Positions 1-7,384 of a DNA stretch of 39,451 nt are shown here, piece after piece. This DNA is from Streptomyces coryli. Its GTDB lineage: Bacteria; Actinomycetota; Actinomycetes; Streptomycetales; Streptomycetaceae. The notes beneath the pieces were generated by a model. The model was not told where the DNA came from. It searched no databases and saw only the letters and a program-made list of their open reading frames with translations. The stretch's first letter is position 1. Each line of letters opens with the position of its first letter. Where the stretch lies: the NCBI RefSeq assembly GCF_011044975.1, contig NZ_JAAKZV010000052.1, positions 1 through 39,451 of the forward strand, given 5' to 3'. The translations under genes were made by a program, and so were the position numbers.

Positions 1-225
1 GACGGGTGCTTCCGGGCGGTGGGGGAGCTGGAGTCGCGGTTTGCTGGGCTCGGGGCTACCGGGGATGCGGAAGTCGGGGTGTACTGCGGCTCTGGAGTGT
101 CGGCGGCGCAGCAGGTATTGGCGCTGGACGTGGCGGGGGTACGAGCGGGGTTGTACGTGGGGTCGTGGTCGGAGTGGTCGGGCGATCCGGAGCGGCCGGT
201 GGCTACGGGGGCAGAGGCCGGCTAG
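1..225 (+). CDS. Sulfurtransferase (rhodanese domain), 3' end only
   Basis: Frame 1 is open from the window edge to a TAG at 223-225, giving the last 74 residues of a protein. The stretch reading VYCGSGVSAAQQ has the form of a rhodanese active-site loop, with the catalytic cysteine at residue 29 of the fragment. It is followed by the usual C-terminal helix and the LYVGSWSEWSGD tail seen in 3-mercaptopyruvate/thiosulfate sulfurtransferases. Such enzymes move a sulfane sulfur from a donor to cyanide or a thiol through a cysteine persulfide. The gene converges on the GNAT/acyl-CoA synthetase gene with 29 bases between the stops and no clear terminator hairpin. The N-terminal rhodanese repeat and the start lie outside the window, so single- or double-domain architecture cannot be decided. 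Confidence 0.8.
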   Translation, partial: DGCFRAVGELESRFAGLGATGDAEVGVYCGSGVSAAQQVLALDVAGVRAGLYVGSWSEWSGDPERPVATGAEAG

Positions 226-254
226 CCACCGGCAGGGCGCTCTTGCTGGGGCGT

Positions 255-2981
255 TCAGTACGACGGCAGGGTGCGTGGTCCCAGGTCTGTGCGGGGTGGG
301 GGCTGGGCTAGGCGTACCGTCGCTGAGAGGGCCATTGCGCCCTGGGTGGCGACCACTACGGGGGTCAACTCGACGCCTACTACCTCGGGATGGTCGTCCA
401 CCAGGAGCGATACCCGTAGCAGGAGCTCCTCCAGTGAAGGCGTGTCCACGGCGTCTGCGCCGCGCCAGCCGAAGAGGAGGGGGGCGGCTCGGATCGAGCG
501 CACCAGTGCTGCCGCCTCGCGGTCTGTGACCGGGACCAGGCGGTGTCCTACGTCTCCCAGTAGCTCGGACGGTGCTCCCGAGAGGCCGAAGGACAGCACC
601 GCTCCTACCGAGGGCTCCACTGTCGCCCGGACCACGGTGTCCACGCCGCGTGGTGCCATCGCCTGGACCACCAGGTGCAGTTCCTCGCTCTTGCCGAGGG
701 CCTGGGTGAGTTCGTCGTGGGCGCGGCGCAGGGCGCCCTCGTCGGCCAAGTCCAGGCGTACGCCGCCCAGATCGGGGCGGTGCCGGAGGTGGGCGGCGGT
801 GGTTTTCAGGGCTACCGGGTAGCCGAGGCGTGTCGCCGCGGCGGCTGCCGTGTCCGGGTCGGGGGCCGGGAGTACCGGCAGTACGGGGATGCCGTAGCGG
901 GCCAGCAGTGCGGTGGCGGCGTCCGTGTCCAGTTCGAGGACCTCGCCCTCGGCGCGGTCCGCGAGGGCCCGTTCGATGTCCGCCGCCGCCCCGGTCTCGT
1001 CCACGTCGTCCAGCTCCGGGACCCGGCCGGGTGCTGCCTCGTCGCGTCGCCACATGGCGTATCGCACCGCCGATGCCAGCGCCCGGGCCGCGCCCTCGGC
1101 GGCGTCGTAGGCCGGGATCGTACGGGCTGCCCCCGACGCCAGCGACTCCGCGAGGCCTTCCAGGGCCAGGGACACCACCGCCACCGGCTTCGCCGGTACC
1201 GCTTCGGCGAGCCCCGCGCGCAGGGCCTCCGCCAGCGACTCCGCGTCCTGCGGGCCCGGAGCCGCGGCCAGTGCCGGGAGGTCCGGGTCCGCGACCCACG
1301 GGATGGCCGTGACGACCACGGCGTCGCAGGCGTCGTCCGCCAGGACCGATGCCAGCGCCTGCCGGAAGTCCGCGGGTCCCGCGCCGCCGCCGAGGTCGCG
1401 CGGGAGCTGCGGGCGCAGGCCCTGGGCCAGGCAGGCGTCGTAGGTGAGCAGGCCGAGGGACTCCGAGTTGCCGACGATCGCCACCCGCGGGCCTGCGGGC
1501 AGCGGCTGGGTCGCCAGCAGCAGGCCGGTGTCCACCAGTTCCGTGACCGTGTCCGCGCGGATCACGCCCGCCTGTCCCAGCAGCTCCGAGACCGTCTCCG
1601 GCGACACGCCCGTCGCGGGCACCGCGTGGCCCGCCGGCGAGCTGCCCGTGTGCCGCGCGCCCTTCACCACCACGACCGGCTTCTGCGCCGCCGTGCGCTT
1701 GGCCAGGCGCGTGAACTTGCGCGGGTTGCCGATCGACTCCAGGTACATCAGCACCACGTCCGTGCCCGGGTCGTCGTGCCAGAACTGGAGGAAGTCGTTC
1801 CCCGAGACGTCGGCCCGGTTCCCCGCCGAGACGAAGGTCGACACCCCGGCACCCGCCCGCCGGTGCATCGCGGTCAGCAGGGCGATGCCGATCGCTCCCG
1901 ATTGCGTGAAGACGCCGGTGCGGCCCGGCAGCGGGGTCGTCGGGGCCAGGGACGCGTTCAGTCTCACGTCGCCCGCCTGCTGCACCAGGCCGAAGGCGTT
2001 CGGGCCGATCAGCCGCATGCCGTACGAGCGCACCTGGCGGACCAGCTCGCGCTGGCGGGTGCGGCCCTCGTCACCGGGCTCGTCCGCGTAGCCCGCCGTG
2101 AGCACCACCAGGCCCTGCACGCCGTGCTCGCCGCAGTCCGCCACCACGGAGGGGACCTCGGCCGGCGGGACCGCCACCACCGCCAGGTCGACCGGGCCTG
2201 CGATGTCCCGCACCGAGCGGTGCGCGGGGACGCCCTCCAGCTCCTGCCGGCCGTCCTCCAGCGCCCGGTTCACCGCGTACACCGCGCCGCCGAAGCCGCC
2301 GTCGAGCAGGTTGCGCAGCACCGTACGGCCCACGCCGCCGGGACGCCGGCCCGTGCCGACGACCGCCACCGAGCCAGGGGACAGCAGCCGCTGCACCGAC
2401 CTGGCCTCGGCGCGCTGCTCGCGCGCCCGCATCACCGCGACGGACTTCTCGGTCGGCTCCAGGTCGAACTCCAGCCGCACCACGCCGTCCTCGAAGGTGC
2501 GCTTCTGGGTGTAGCCGGCGTCCGTGAAGACCTTGATCATCTTGGTGTTGCCGGGCAGCACCTCGGCCGCGAAGCGGCGGATGCCGCGCTCCCTGGCGCA
2601 GGCCGCGATGTGCTCCATCAGCGCCGAGGCGACGCCGCGGCCCTGGTGCTCGTCCTGGACCAGGAAGGCGACCTCGGCCTCGGTCGGCGCGATCCGGTCG
2701 TAGCGCACGGTCGCGATGAACTGCTCCCCCACGACCGCCGCCAGACCCACCCGGTCCACATAGTCGTGGTGGGTGAAGCGGTGCACGTCCTTGTCGGACA
2801 GCCGCGGGTACGGGGCGAAGAAGCGGAAGTACTTCGACTCGTCGGAGACGCGCTCGTAGAAGGCGACGAGCCGGTCGGCGTCCTCCGGGCCGATGGGGCG
2901 GATCTGGGCAGTGCCGCCGTCGCGGAGCACGACGTCGGCCTCCCAGTGCGCGGGGTAGTCGGGTGCCGGTTCGGTGCCCAT
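255..2981 (-). CDS. GNAT acetyltransferase fused to NDP-forming acyl-CoA synthetase (Pat-type protein acyltransferase)
   Basis: 908 residues. The N-terminal 170 or so form a GNAT domain, with the acetyl-CoA loop seen as QDEHQGRGVASALMEH. The rest is an NDP-forming acyl-CoA synthetase: a CoA-binding Rossmann domain (SVAVVGTGRRPGGVG), succinyl-CoA-ligase-like domains (FTQSGAIGIALL) and a C-terminal ATP-grasp domain (GYPVALKTTA). Enzymes of this type (Pat/PatA) acetylate a lysine of acyl-CoA synthetases and so tie carbon metabolism to acetyl-CoA supply. GNAT-first order is the one I associate with actinomycete PatA. The ATG at 2981 was chosen because the GNAT fold begins just after it and the longer reading runs through an inverted-repeat element. 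There is no good Shine-Dalgarno. A TACTCT hexamer (minus strand, 2988-2993) sits 6 bases before the ATG, so the transcript may be leaderless. Whether the synthetase half is catalytic cannot be told by eye. Confidence 0.9.
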   Translation of the reverse strand: MGTEPAPDYPAHWEADVVLRDGGTAQIRPIGPEDADRLVAFYERVSDESKYFRFFAPYPRLSDKDVHRFTHHDYVDRVGLAAVVGEQFIATVRYDRIAPTEAEVAFLVQDEHQGRGVASALMEHIAACARERGIRRFAAEVLPGNTKMIKVFTDAGYTQKRTFEDGVVRLEFDLEPTEKSVAVMRAREQRAEARSVQRLLSPGSVAVVGTGRRPGGVGRTVLRNLLDGGFGGAVYAVNRALEDGRQELEGVPAHRSVRDIAGPVDLAVVAVPPAEVPSVVADCGEHGVQGLVVLTAGYADEPGDEGRTRQRELVRQVRSYGMRLIGPNAFGLVQQAGDVRLNASLAPTTPLPGRTGVFTQSGAIGIALLTAMHRRAGAGVSTFVSAGNRADVSGNDFLQFWHDDPGTDVVLMYLESIGNPRKFTRLAKRTAAQKPVVVVKGARHTGSSPAGHAVPATGVSPETVSELLGQAGVIRADTVTELVDTGLLLATQPLPAGPRVAIVGNSESLGLLTYDACLAQGLRPQLPRDLGGGAGPADFRQALASVLADDACDAVVVTAIPWVADPDLPALAAAPGPQDAESLAEALRAGLAEAVPAKPVAVVSLALEGLAESLASGAARTIPAYDAAEGAARALASAVRYAMWRRDEAAPGRVPELDDVDETGAAADIERALADRAEGEVLELDTDAATALLARYGIPVLPVLPAPDPDTAAAAATRLGYPVALKTTAAHLRHRPDLGGVRLDLADEGALRRAHDELTQALGKSEELHLVVQAMAPRGVDTVVRATVEPSVGAVLSFGLSGAPSELLGDVGHRLVPVTDREAAALVRSIRAAPLLFGWRGADAVDTPSLEELLLRVSLLVDDHPEVVGVELTPVVVATQGAMALSATVRLAQPPPRTDLGPRTLPSY

Positions 2982-2992
2982 GGGGCAAGAGT

Positions 2993-3126
2993 AGGGCCTG
3001 TCTTGCGGAACTTGTCGGCTAGCACGGGGCGGTGCCGGGAGCGGGTGGGCGTATGGCCTGGCCATGGGCATAGGAGCGTGCGTGCCGGGCGGCGCGGGAC
3101 CCGGCAAGTTCCGCAAGACAGGCCCT
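2993..3126. repeat. 134-bp element with perfect 22-bp terminal inverted repeats (MITE-like)
   Basis: Bases 2993-3014 (beginning AGGGCCTGTCTTGCGG) are the exact reverse complement of 3105-3126. The match continues inward for a few more bases after one mismatch. The 90 bases between the arms have no supported gene. Size and ends fit a miniature inverted-repeat element moved by a transposase encoded elsewhere. I see no clear target-site duplication. It lies between the GNAT/acyl-CoA synthetase gene and ptsH, and its left end supplies the first base of a -10-like hexamer for the former. A long-loop hairpin of another function is the alternative. Confidence 0.6.
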
Positions 3127-3218
3127 GGCGGGGCACCGCATTGGACCGGTTCCGCTCGCGGTCGCCGCCGCAGCAGGGCAGGGTGGGGGTTGCCGGAGCA
3201 CCCCGGACCCCGTGCGAG

Positions 3219-3234
3219 AATGGTCTAGACAACC
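3219..3234 (+). promoter_or_regulatory. DasR operator (dre site) upstream of ptsH
   Basis: The 16 bases AATGGTCTAGACAACC match the known dre consensus A(C/G)TGGTCTAGACCA(G/C)T at 13 positions, including the whole TGGTCTAGAC core. DasR is the GntR-family repressor that responds to glucosamine-6-phosphate and controls N-acetylglucosamine uptake in Streptomyces; ptsH is a known target there. The site ends 24 bases before the ptsH start codon, a position suited to repression. Confidence 0.85.
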
Positions 3235-3258
3235 GTAACGACCTGAAGGGCAACACCA

Positions 3259-3540
3259 ATGGCTGAGCGCCGTGTCACCGTCGGTTGGGCCGAGGGCCTG
3301 CACGCCCGTCCCGCCTCGATCTTCGTCCGCGCCGCCACCGCTGCGGGCGTCCCCGTGACCATCGCGAAGAACGGCGGCAACCCGGTCAACGCCGCGTCGA
3401 TGCTCGCCGTGCTCGGCCTGGGCGCGAAGGGCGGCGAGGAGATCATCCTGGCGTCCGACGCCGAGGGCGCCGACGGCGCTCTGGACCGCCTGGCGAAGCT
3501 GGTCTCCGAGGGGCTCGAGGAGCTTCCCGAGACCGTCTGA
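3259..3540 (+). CDS. ptsH: HPr phosphocarrier protein of the PTS
   Basis: 93 residues, the normal HPr size. His15 in GLHARPAS is the phosphorylated residue that accepts phosphate from enzyme I and passes it to sugar-specific EIIA domains in the cytoplasm. Ser47 in NAASMLAVLGLG sits where Gram-positive HPr carries its regulatory serine, although the sequence around it is not the classical one. The ATG at 3259 has a GAAGGG ribosome site 8 bases upstream. The gene stands alone with its own dre site in front and a strong terminator behind. In Streptomyces it mainly serves N-acetylglucosamine and fructose import. Confidence 0.97.
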   Translation: MAERRVTVGWAEGLHARPASIFVRAATAAGVPVTIAKNGGNPVNAASMLAVLGLGAKGGEEIILASDAEGADGALDRLAKLVSEGLEELPETV

Positions 3541-3553
3541 TACGCGACGTCAC

Positions 3554-3615
3554 TGAGCCGCACAATGGCCGGAATAATACTCCGGCCGGTGCGGCTCACT
3601 GCTTTTTTCCTTTTT
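3554..3615 (+). terminator. Intrinsic terminator of ptsH
   Basis: A 10-bp outer stem (3554-3563 with 3589-3598) encloses a 7-bp inner stem (3567-3573 with 3581-3587) with a 7-base loop. A T-rich run follows at 3603-3615. A T-tract this clear is uncommon in such GC-rich DNA. Confidence 0.9.
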
Positions 3616-3633
3616 GCAATTACCTCAATTTTG

Positions 3634-4314
3634 TTACGGGCGTTCGCCCGCCATGTTTACGGCGTGTTTCCGGGAACTCACACCCGCCGGGATGCGGAAT
3701 TCGTACGATCCCGCGGAACGCTCCACATGCAGCGCCGCCAGACCACGCGCCCGCTCCGCGTCGCCGCGGGCCACCGCGTCCACGATCGCGCCGTGCTCGG
3801 CCCAGGAGTCCACGGCGCGGCGGTGCGGCGCCACCGCGTACATCCACGCGATCTTCCGGCGCAGCTGGATCAGCAGCCCGGCGAGGCTCGGCGAGGCCGT
3901 GGCCTGGGCGAGTGTCTCGTGGAACCAGCCGCTGAGCGACGGCAGTTCGCTGACCTGGCCGCGGGCCGCCCGCTCCTGGCCGAGCCGGACCAGGCCGCGC
4001 AGGACCTTCAGATGCGCGTCGGTGCGGCGCTTGGCCGCGCGCGCCGCGCCCAGCGGCTCCAACAGGGCCCGGATGTCCAGCAGATCGGCCGCGTCCTCCG
4101 GTCCCGGCTCGGCAACCATGGCCCCGACGTGCCGTTTTGTGGTGACGAAGCCCTCCGACTCCAAGGTCCGCAGCGCCTCGCGTACGGGGACCCTGCTGAC
4201 GCCGTAGCGGCGGGCCAGGTGCTCCTCGGTCAGGCGTGCGCCGGGGGCGAAGAATCCGGAGACGATGTCGTCGCGGATCGCCGTGCACACTGCATGCGAG
4301 GACCCGCCGTTCAT
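3634..4314 (-). CDS. GntR-family regulator, FadR/FCD subfamily
   Basis: 226 residues. The N-terminal winged helix-turn-helix is clear: LTEEHLARRYGVSRVPVREALRTLE is typical of GntR proteins, here in two readable halves around YGVSRVPVREAL. The C-terminal part is an all-helical FCD ligand domain with candidate metal or ligand histidines in WFHETLA, EHGAIVDAV and ALHVERS. The ATG at 4314 has GGAGAG 4 bases upstream. FCD regulators usually answer small organic acids. The gene faces ptsH tail to tail and has no obvious co-transcribed partner, so its target is unknown. It is not DasR, which belongs to the HutC subfamily. Confidence 0.88.
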   Translation of the reverse strand: MNGGSSHAVCTAIRDDIVSGFFAPGARLTEEHLARRYGVSRVPVREALRTLESEGFVTTKRHVGAMVAEPGPEDAADLLDIRALLEPLGAARAAKRRTDAHLKVLRGLVRLGQERAARGQVSELPSLSGWFHETLAQATASPSLAGLLIQLRRKIAWMYAVAPHRRAVDSWAEHGAIVDAVARGDAERARGLAALHVERSAGSYEFRIPAGVSSRKHAVNMAGERP

Positions 4315-4408
4315 CGTTCTCTCCGCATTTTATCCGCCTCCCTGGCCCGCCTCAGGAATGGACAGTATGGCAGCGGGATTGGAATTGCGGCAGGAATGCT
4401 TCGGCAAA

Positions 4409-4445
4409 AGATTAAGCCCCGGCCAGGATGGCCGGGGCTTAATCT
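4409..4445 (-). terminator. Intrinsic terminator after the M16 peptidase pair
   Basis: Bases 4409-4424 pair perfectly with 4430-4445: a 16-bp stem around a 5-base loop. Read on the minus strand the hairpin ends in TCTTTTGCC, a short T-rich tail, 17 bases past the stop of the downstream M16 gene. Confidence 0.88.
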
Positions 4446-4462
4446 GTGAACTTTCGGGCGGA

Positions 4463-5848
4463 TCACACGCCCTTGATCACGCGGACCTCGCCGATGCCGA
4501 GCGCCCGCACCGGCTCCTCGATCTGCGCCGCGTCGCCGACCAGGACCGTCACGAGGCGGTCCACCGGGAAGGCGTTCACCACCGCGGCGGTGGCCTCGAC
4601 CGTGCCGGTCTCGGCAAGACGTGCGTACTGCTGCGCCTGGTAGTCGTCCGGCAGGCCCTGCTCGACCTGGTCGGCGAGGGTGTCGGCGACGGCGGCCGCG
4701 GTCTCGTACTTCAGCGGGGCGACACCCACCAGGTTCTGCACCGCCACGTCCCGCTCGGCGTCGGTGAGGCCCTCGGCGGCGAGCGTGCGCAGCACCGTCC
4801 AGGTGTCCTCGAGCGCCGGGCCCGTCACCTCGGTGGCGACCGAGCCGCTGATGGCGAGCATCGCGGCGCCGGTGCCGTCGGCGTTGGAGCGCAGCACCTG
4901 GGCGAAGGCGCGGACGCCGTACGTATAGCCCTTCTCCTCGCGCAGGACGCGGTCCAGGCGGGAGGTGAGGGTGCCGCCGAGGCAGTACGTGCCGAGCACC
5001 TGGGCGGGCCAGACGCGGTCGTGGCGGTCCGGGCCGATGCGGCCGATCAGGAGCTGCGTCTGCACCGCGCCGGGGCGGTCGACGATCACGACGCGGCCGT
5101 GGTCGTCGGCGGTGACCGGCGGCAGCGGCTTCGGCTCGGCGGTGTTGCCGGTCCAGGCGCCGAGGGTGTCGGCGATGATCGCGCCGAGGTCGACGCCCTC
5201 CAGGTCGCCGACGATGACGGCGGTCGCGGTGGCCGGGCGGACGTGGGCCTCGTAGAAGGCCCGTACCGCCGCCGCGTCGATCCGCTTGATGGTGTCCTCG
5301 GTGCCCTGGCGCGGGCGCGAGGCCCGGTCCGTGGCCGGGAAGAGGTCGGCGGACAGGGCCATCGCGGCGCGCCGGCCCGGGTTGGCGAGCTCGTGCGGGA
5401 TCTCGTCGAGGCGGTTGCCGACGAGGCGCTCGACCTCGCTGTCCGGGAAGGCGGGAGCGCGCAGGGCGTCGGCGAGCAGGCCGAGGCCCTTGGCGAGGCG
5501 GGAGGCCGGGACCTCGAGGGAGAGGCGGACGCCGGGGTGGTCGGCATGCGCGTCGAGGGTGGCGCCGGCCCGCTCCAGCTCGGCGGCGAACTCCTCGGCC
5601 GAGTGCTTGTCGGTGCCCTCGGAGAACGCCCGCGCCATGATCGTGGCGACGCCGTCCAGGCCGTCCGGCTCGGCGGCGAGCGGGGCGGCGAGGGAGACCT
5701 CGGCGGCGACGACCTTCTGGCCCGGGCGGTGACAGGTCAGCACGGTGAGGCCGTTGGGGAGGGTGCTCCGGTCGGGCGCCGGGAAGGCCCAGGGCTTGGG
5801 CTGCCCCGCCTGCGGCTGCGGGTGGAACGTCATCTGTGCGGCGCTCAC
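4463..5848 (-). CDS. M16-family protein without the zinc motif (non-catalytic partner subunit)
   Basis: 461 residues with the M16 fold, including LPNGLTVLTCH near the start and a C-terminal half with GGTLTSRLDRVLREEKGYTYGV. The family's HxxEH zinc site is missing: the matching segment reads VATIMARAFSEGTDKHSAEEF. In two-subunit M16 enzymes one chain carries zinc and the other helps hold the substrate, as in mitochondrial processing peptidase. This chain fits the second role. The GTG at 5848 overlaps the stop of the zinc-bearing partner as GTGA, and GAGGGAG lies about 8 bases upstream. An in-frame ATG at 5833 is the alternative start. Substrate unknown. Confidence 0.9.
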   Translation of the reverse strand: MSAAQMTFHPQPQAGQPKPWAFPAPDRSTLPNGLTVLTCHRPGQKVVAAEVSLAAPLAAEPDGLDGVATIMARAFSEGTDKHSAEEFAAELERAGATLDAHADHPGVRLSLEVPASRLAKGLGLLADALRAPAFPDSEVERLVGNRLDEIPHELANPGRRAAMALSADLFPATDRASRPRQGTEDTIKRIDAAAVRAFYEAHVRPATATAVIVGDLEGVDLGAIIADTLGAWTGNTAEPKPLPPVTADDHGRVVIVDRPGAVQTQLLIGRIGPDRHDRVWPAQVLGTYCLGGTLTSRLDRVLREEKGYTYGVRAFAQVLRSNADGTGAAMLAISGSVATEVTGPALEDTWTVLRTLAAEGLTDAERDVAVQNLVGVAPLKYETAAAVADTLADQVEQGLPDDYQAQQYARLAETGTVEATAAVVNAFPVDRLVTVLVGDAAQIEEPVRALGIGEVRVIKGV

Positions 5849-7188
5849 TGGTCGGCTCCCTCTTCGTTCTCGTCCTCGGTGCTCTCGCTGGGCTCGGTCG
5901 GCTCGTAGACGAGCGCCGCGCGGTTGTCGGGGCGCAGCCGCTCCTTGGCCACGGCCTGCACCTCCTCCGCCGTAATGCTGAGGATGCGCTCGGTGGCGCT
6001 CAGGGCGAGCTGCGGGTCGCCGAACAGGACGGCGTAGCGGCACAGTTCGTCGGCGCGGCCGCCGACGGTGGCGAGCCGGTCCAGCCACTCGCGCTCCAGC
6101 TGCGCCTGCGCCCGCTCCAGCTCCTCGGGGCTCGGGCCCTCCTCGGCGAAGCGCTTCAGCTCCTCGTCGACGGCGGCCTCGATGTCGGGGATCTCCACGC
6201 CGCCGGACGCCTTGACGTCCAGCCAGCCGAGCGAGGGCGCGCCGGCGAGGCGCAGCATGCCGAAGCCGGCGCCGACGGCGAGCCGGTCGCGGCGGATCAG
6301 GCGGTTGTAGAGGCGGGAGGACTCGCCGCCGCCGAGGGCGGTGAGCGCCAGGTCGGCGGCGTCGGCCTCGCGGGTGCCGTCCTCGGGGAGGCGGTAGGCC
6401 GCCATCAGGGCGCGCGAGGGCACCTCTTCCTCGATGACGACGCGCTGCTCCGCGCCGAGTACGTCCGGCAGCGAGCCGTCCCGCGGCGGCTGCTTCCCCT
6501 CGTGGTTGGGGATGGAGCCGAAGTACTTCTCCACCCAGGCCAGCGTCTGCTCCGGGTCGATGTCGCCGACGACCGCGAGGACGGCGTTGGACGGCGCGTA
6601 ATACGTGCGGAAGAAGGCCTGCGCGTCCTCGAGGGTGGCCGCGCTCAGGTGCTCCATCGAGCCGATGGGGGTGTGGTGGTACGGGTGGCCCTCGGGGAAG
6701 ACCATCGCGGTGAGCTTCTCGAAGGCGGTGCCGTACGGGACGTTGTCGTAGCGCTGGCGGCGCTCGTTCTTGACCACGTCGCGCTGATTGTCCAGGTTCT
6801 CCTGGTCCAGGGCTTCGAGGAGCGAGCCCATGCGGTCGGCCTCCAGCCAGAGGGCGAGCTCCAGCTGGTGGGTGGGCATGGTCTCGAAGTAGTTGGTGCG
6901 CTCGAAGCTCGTGGTGCCGTTGAGCGAGCCGCCGGCGCCCTGCACCAGCTCGAAGTGGCCGTTGCCCTTGACCTGGGCGGAGCCCTGGAACATCAGGTGC
7001 TCGAAGAGGTGGGCGAGGCCTGTCCGGTCCTCGCTCTCGTGCCGGGAGCCGACGTCGTACCAGAGGCACACCGCGGCGACCGGGGTCAGGTGGTCCTCGG
7101 AGAGGATCAGGCGCAGCCCGTTGGACAGGCGGTGTTCGGTGGCGGTGAGCCCGCCGGAGCCGGCTTGCGGTGTGGCCGTCTGACCCAT
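5845..7188 (-). CDS. M16-family zinc metallopeptidase (catalytic subunit)
   Basis: 447 residues. The inverted zinc motif HLFEH is at residues 60-64 (His60, Glu63, His64), with the distal glutamate at about residue 142 in KNERRQ, the expected spacing for the pitrilysin family. The RLSNGLRLILSEDH start and the glycine-rich SLNGTTSFERTNYF segment are also typical. It probably degrades or processes peptides in the cytoplasm together with the metal-free partner encoded next. The ATG at 7188 is favoured because the family's conserved N-terminus begins soon after it; a weak GAAGGGA lies 11 bases upstream, and longer readings to 7317 add unlike sequence. The gene is divergent from parC. Confidence 0.9.
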   Translation of the reverse strand: MGQTATPQAGSGGLTATEHRLSNGLRLILSEDHLTPVAAVCLWYDVGSRHESEDRTGLAHLFEHLMFQGSAQVKGNGHFELVQGAGGSLNGTTSFERTNYFETMPTHQLELALWLEADRMGSLLEALDQENLDNQRDVVKNERRQRYDNVPYGTAFEKLTAMVFPEGHPYHHTPIGSMEHLSAATLEDAQAFFRTYYAPSNAVLAVVGDIDPEQTLAWVEKYFGSIPNHEGKQPPRDGSLPDVLGAEQRVVIEEEVPSRALMAAYRLPEDGTREADAADLALTALGGGESSRLYNRLIRRDRLAVGAGFGMLRLAGAPSLGWLDVKASGGVEIPDIEAAVDEELKRFAEEGPSPEELERAQAQLEREWLDRLATVGGRADELCRYAVLFGDPQLALSATERILSITAEEVQAVAKERLRPDNRAALVYEPTEPSESTEDENEEGADQ

Positions 7189-7250
7189 GGGCCGTATCGT
7201 CCCTTCGATCGCAGCATTCTGAAGTGCGTAATGATGTGGTCCCCACTGTA

Positions 7251-7309
7251 TGTCGGTGCCTCGTGCGAGGGCGTCATGCCGGGTCGCGGTCACGGTTGTC
7301 GGTGCCTCG
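7251..7309. repeat. Two copies of a 13-bp direct repeat between the M16 genes and parC
   Basis: TGTCGGTGCCTCG occurs at 7251-7263 and again at 7297-7309, 46 bases apart, in the 196-bp divergent region between the M16 peptidase start and parC. It may be a regulatory site or chance. I could not place a convincing parC promoter here. Confidence 0.4.
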
Positions 7310-7384
7310 GGCCACAATGGGGGCCGACTGAACTACTGACTGACTCCTGCCCGATCCGTAAAGCCGAAGGGACCGCAGCCTAAG

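Noticed and set aside
675-3266. 863-codon open frame opposite the GNAT/acyl-CoA synthetase gene
   Set aside because: It reads as arginine/glycine-rich composition noise from the third-codon GC bias of the real gene and shows no domain.
5836-7383. 515-codon open frame opposite the M16 zinc peptidase
   Set aside because: The minus strand encodes the HLFEH enzyme; the plus reading is compositional.
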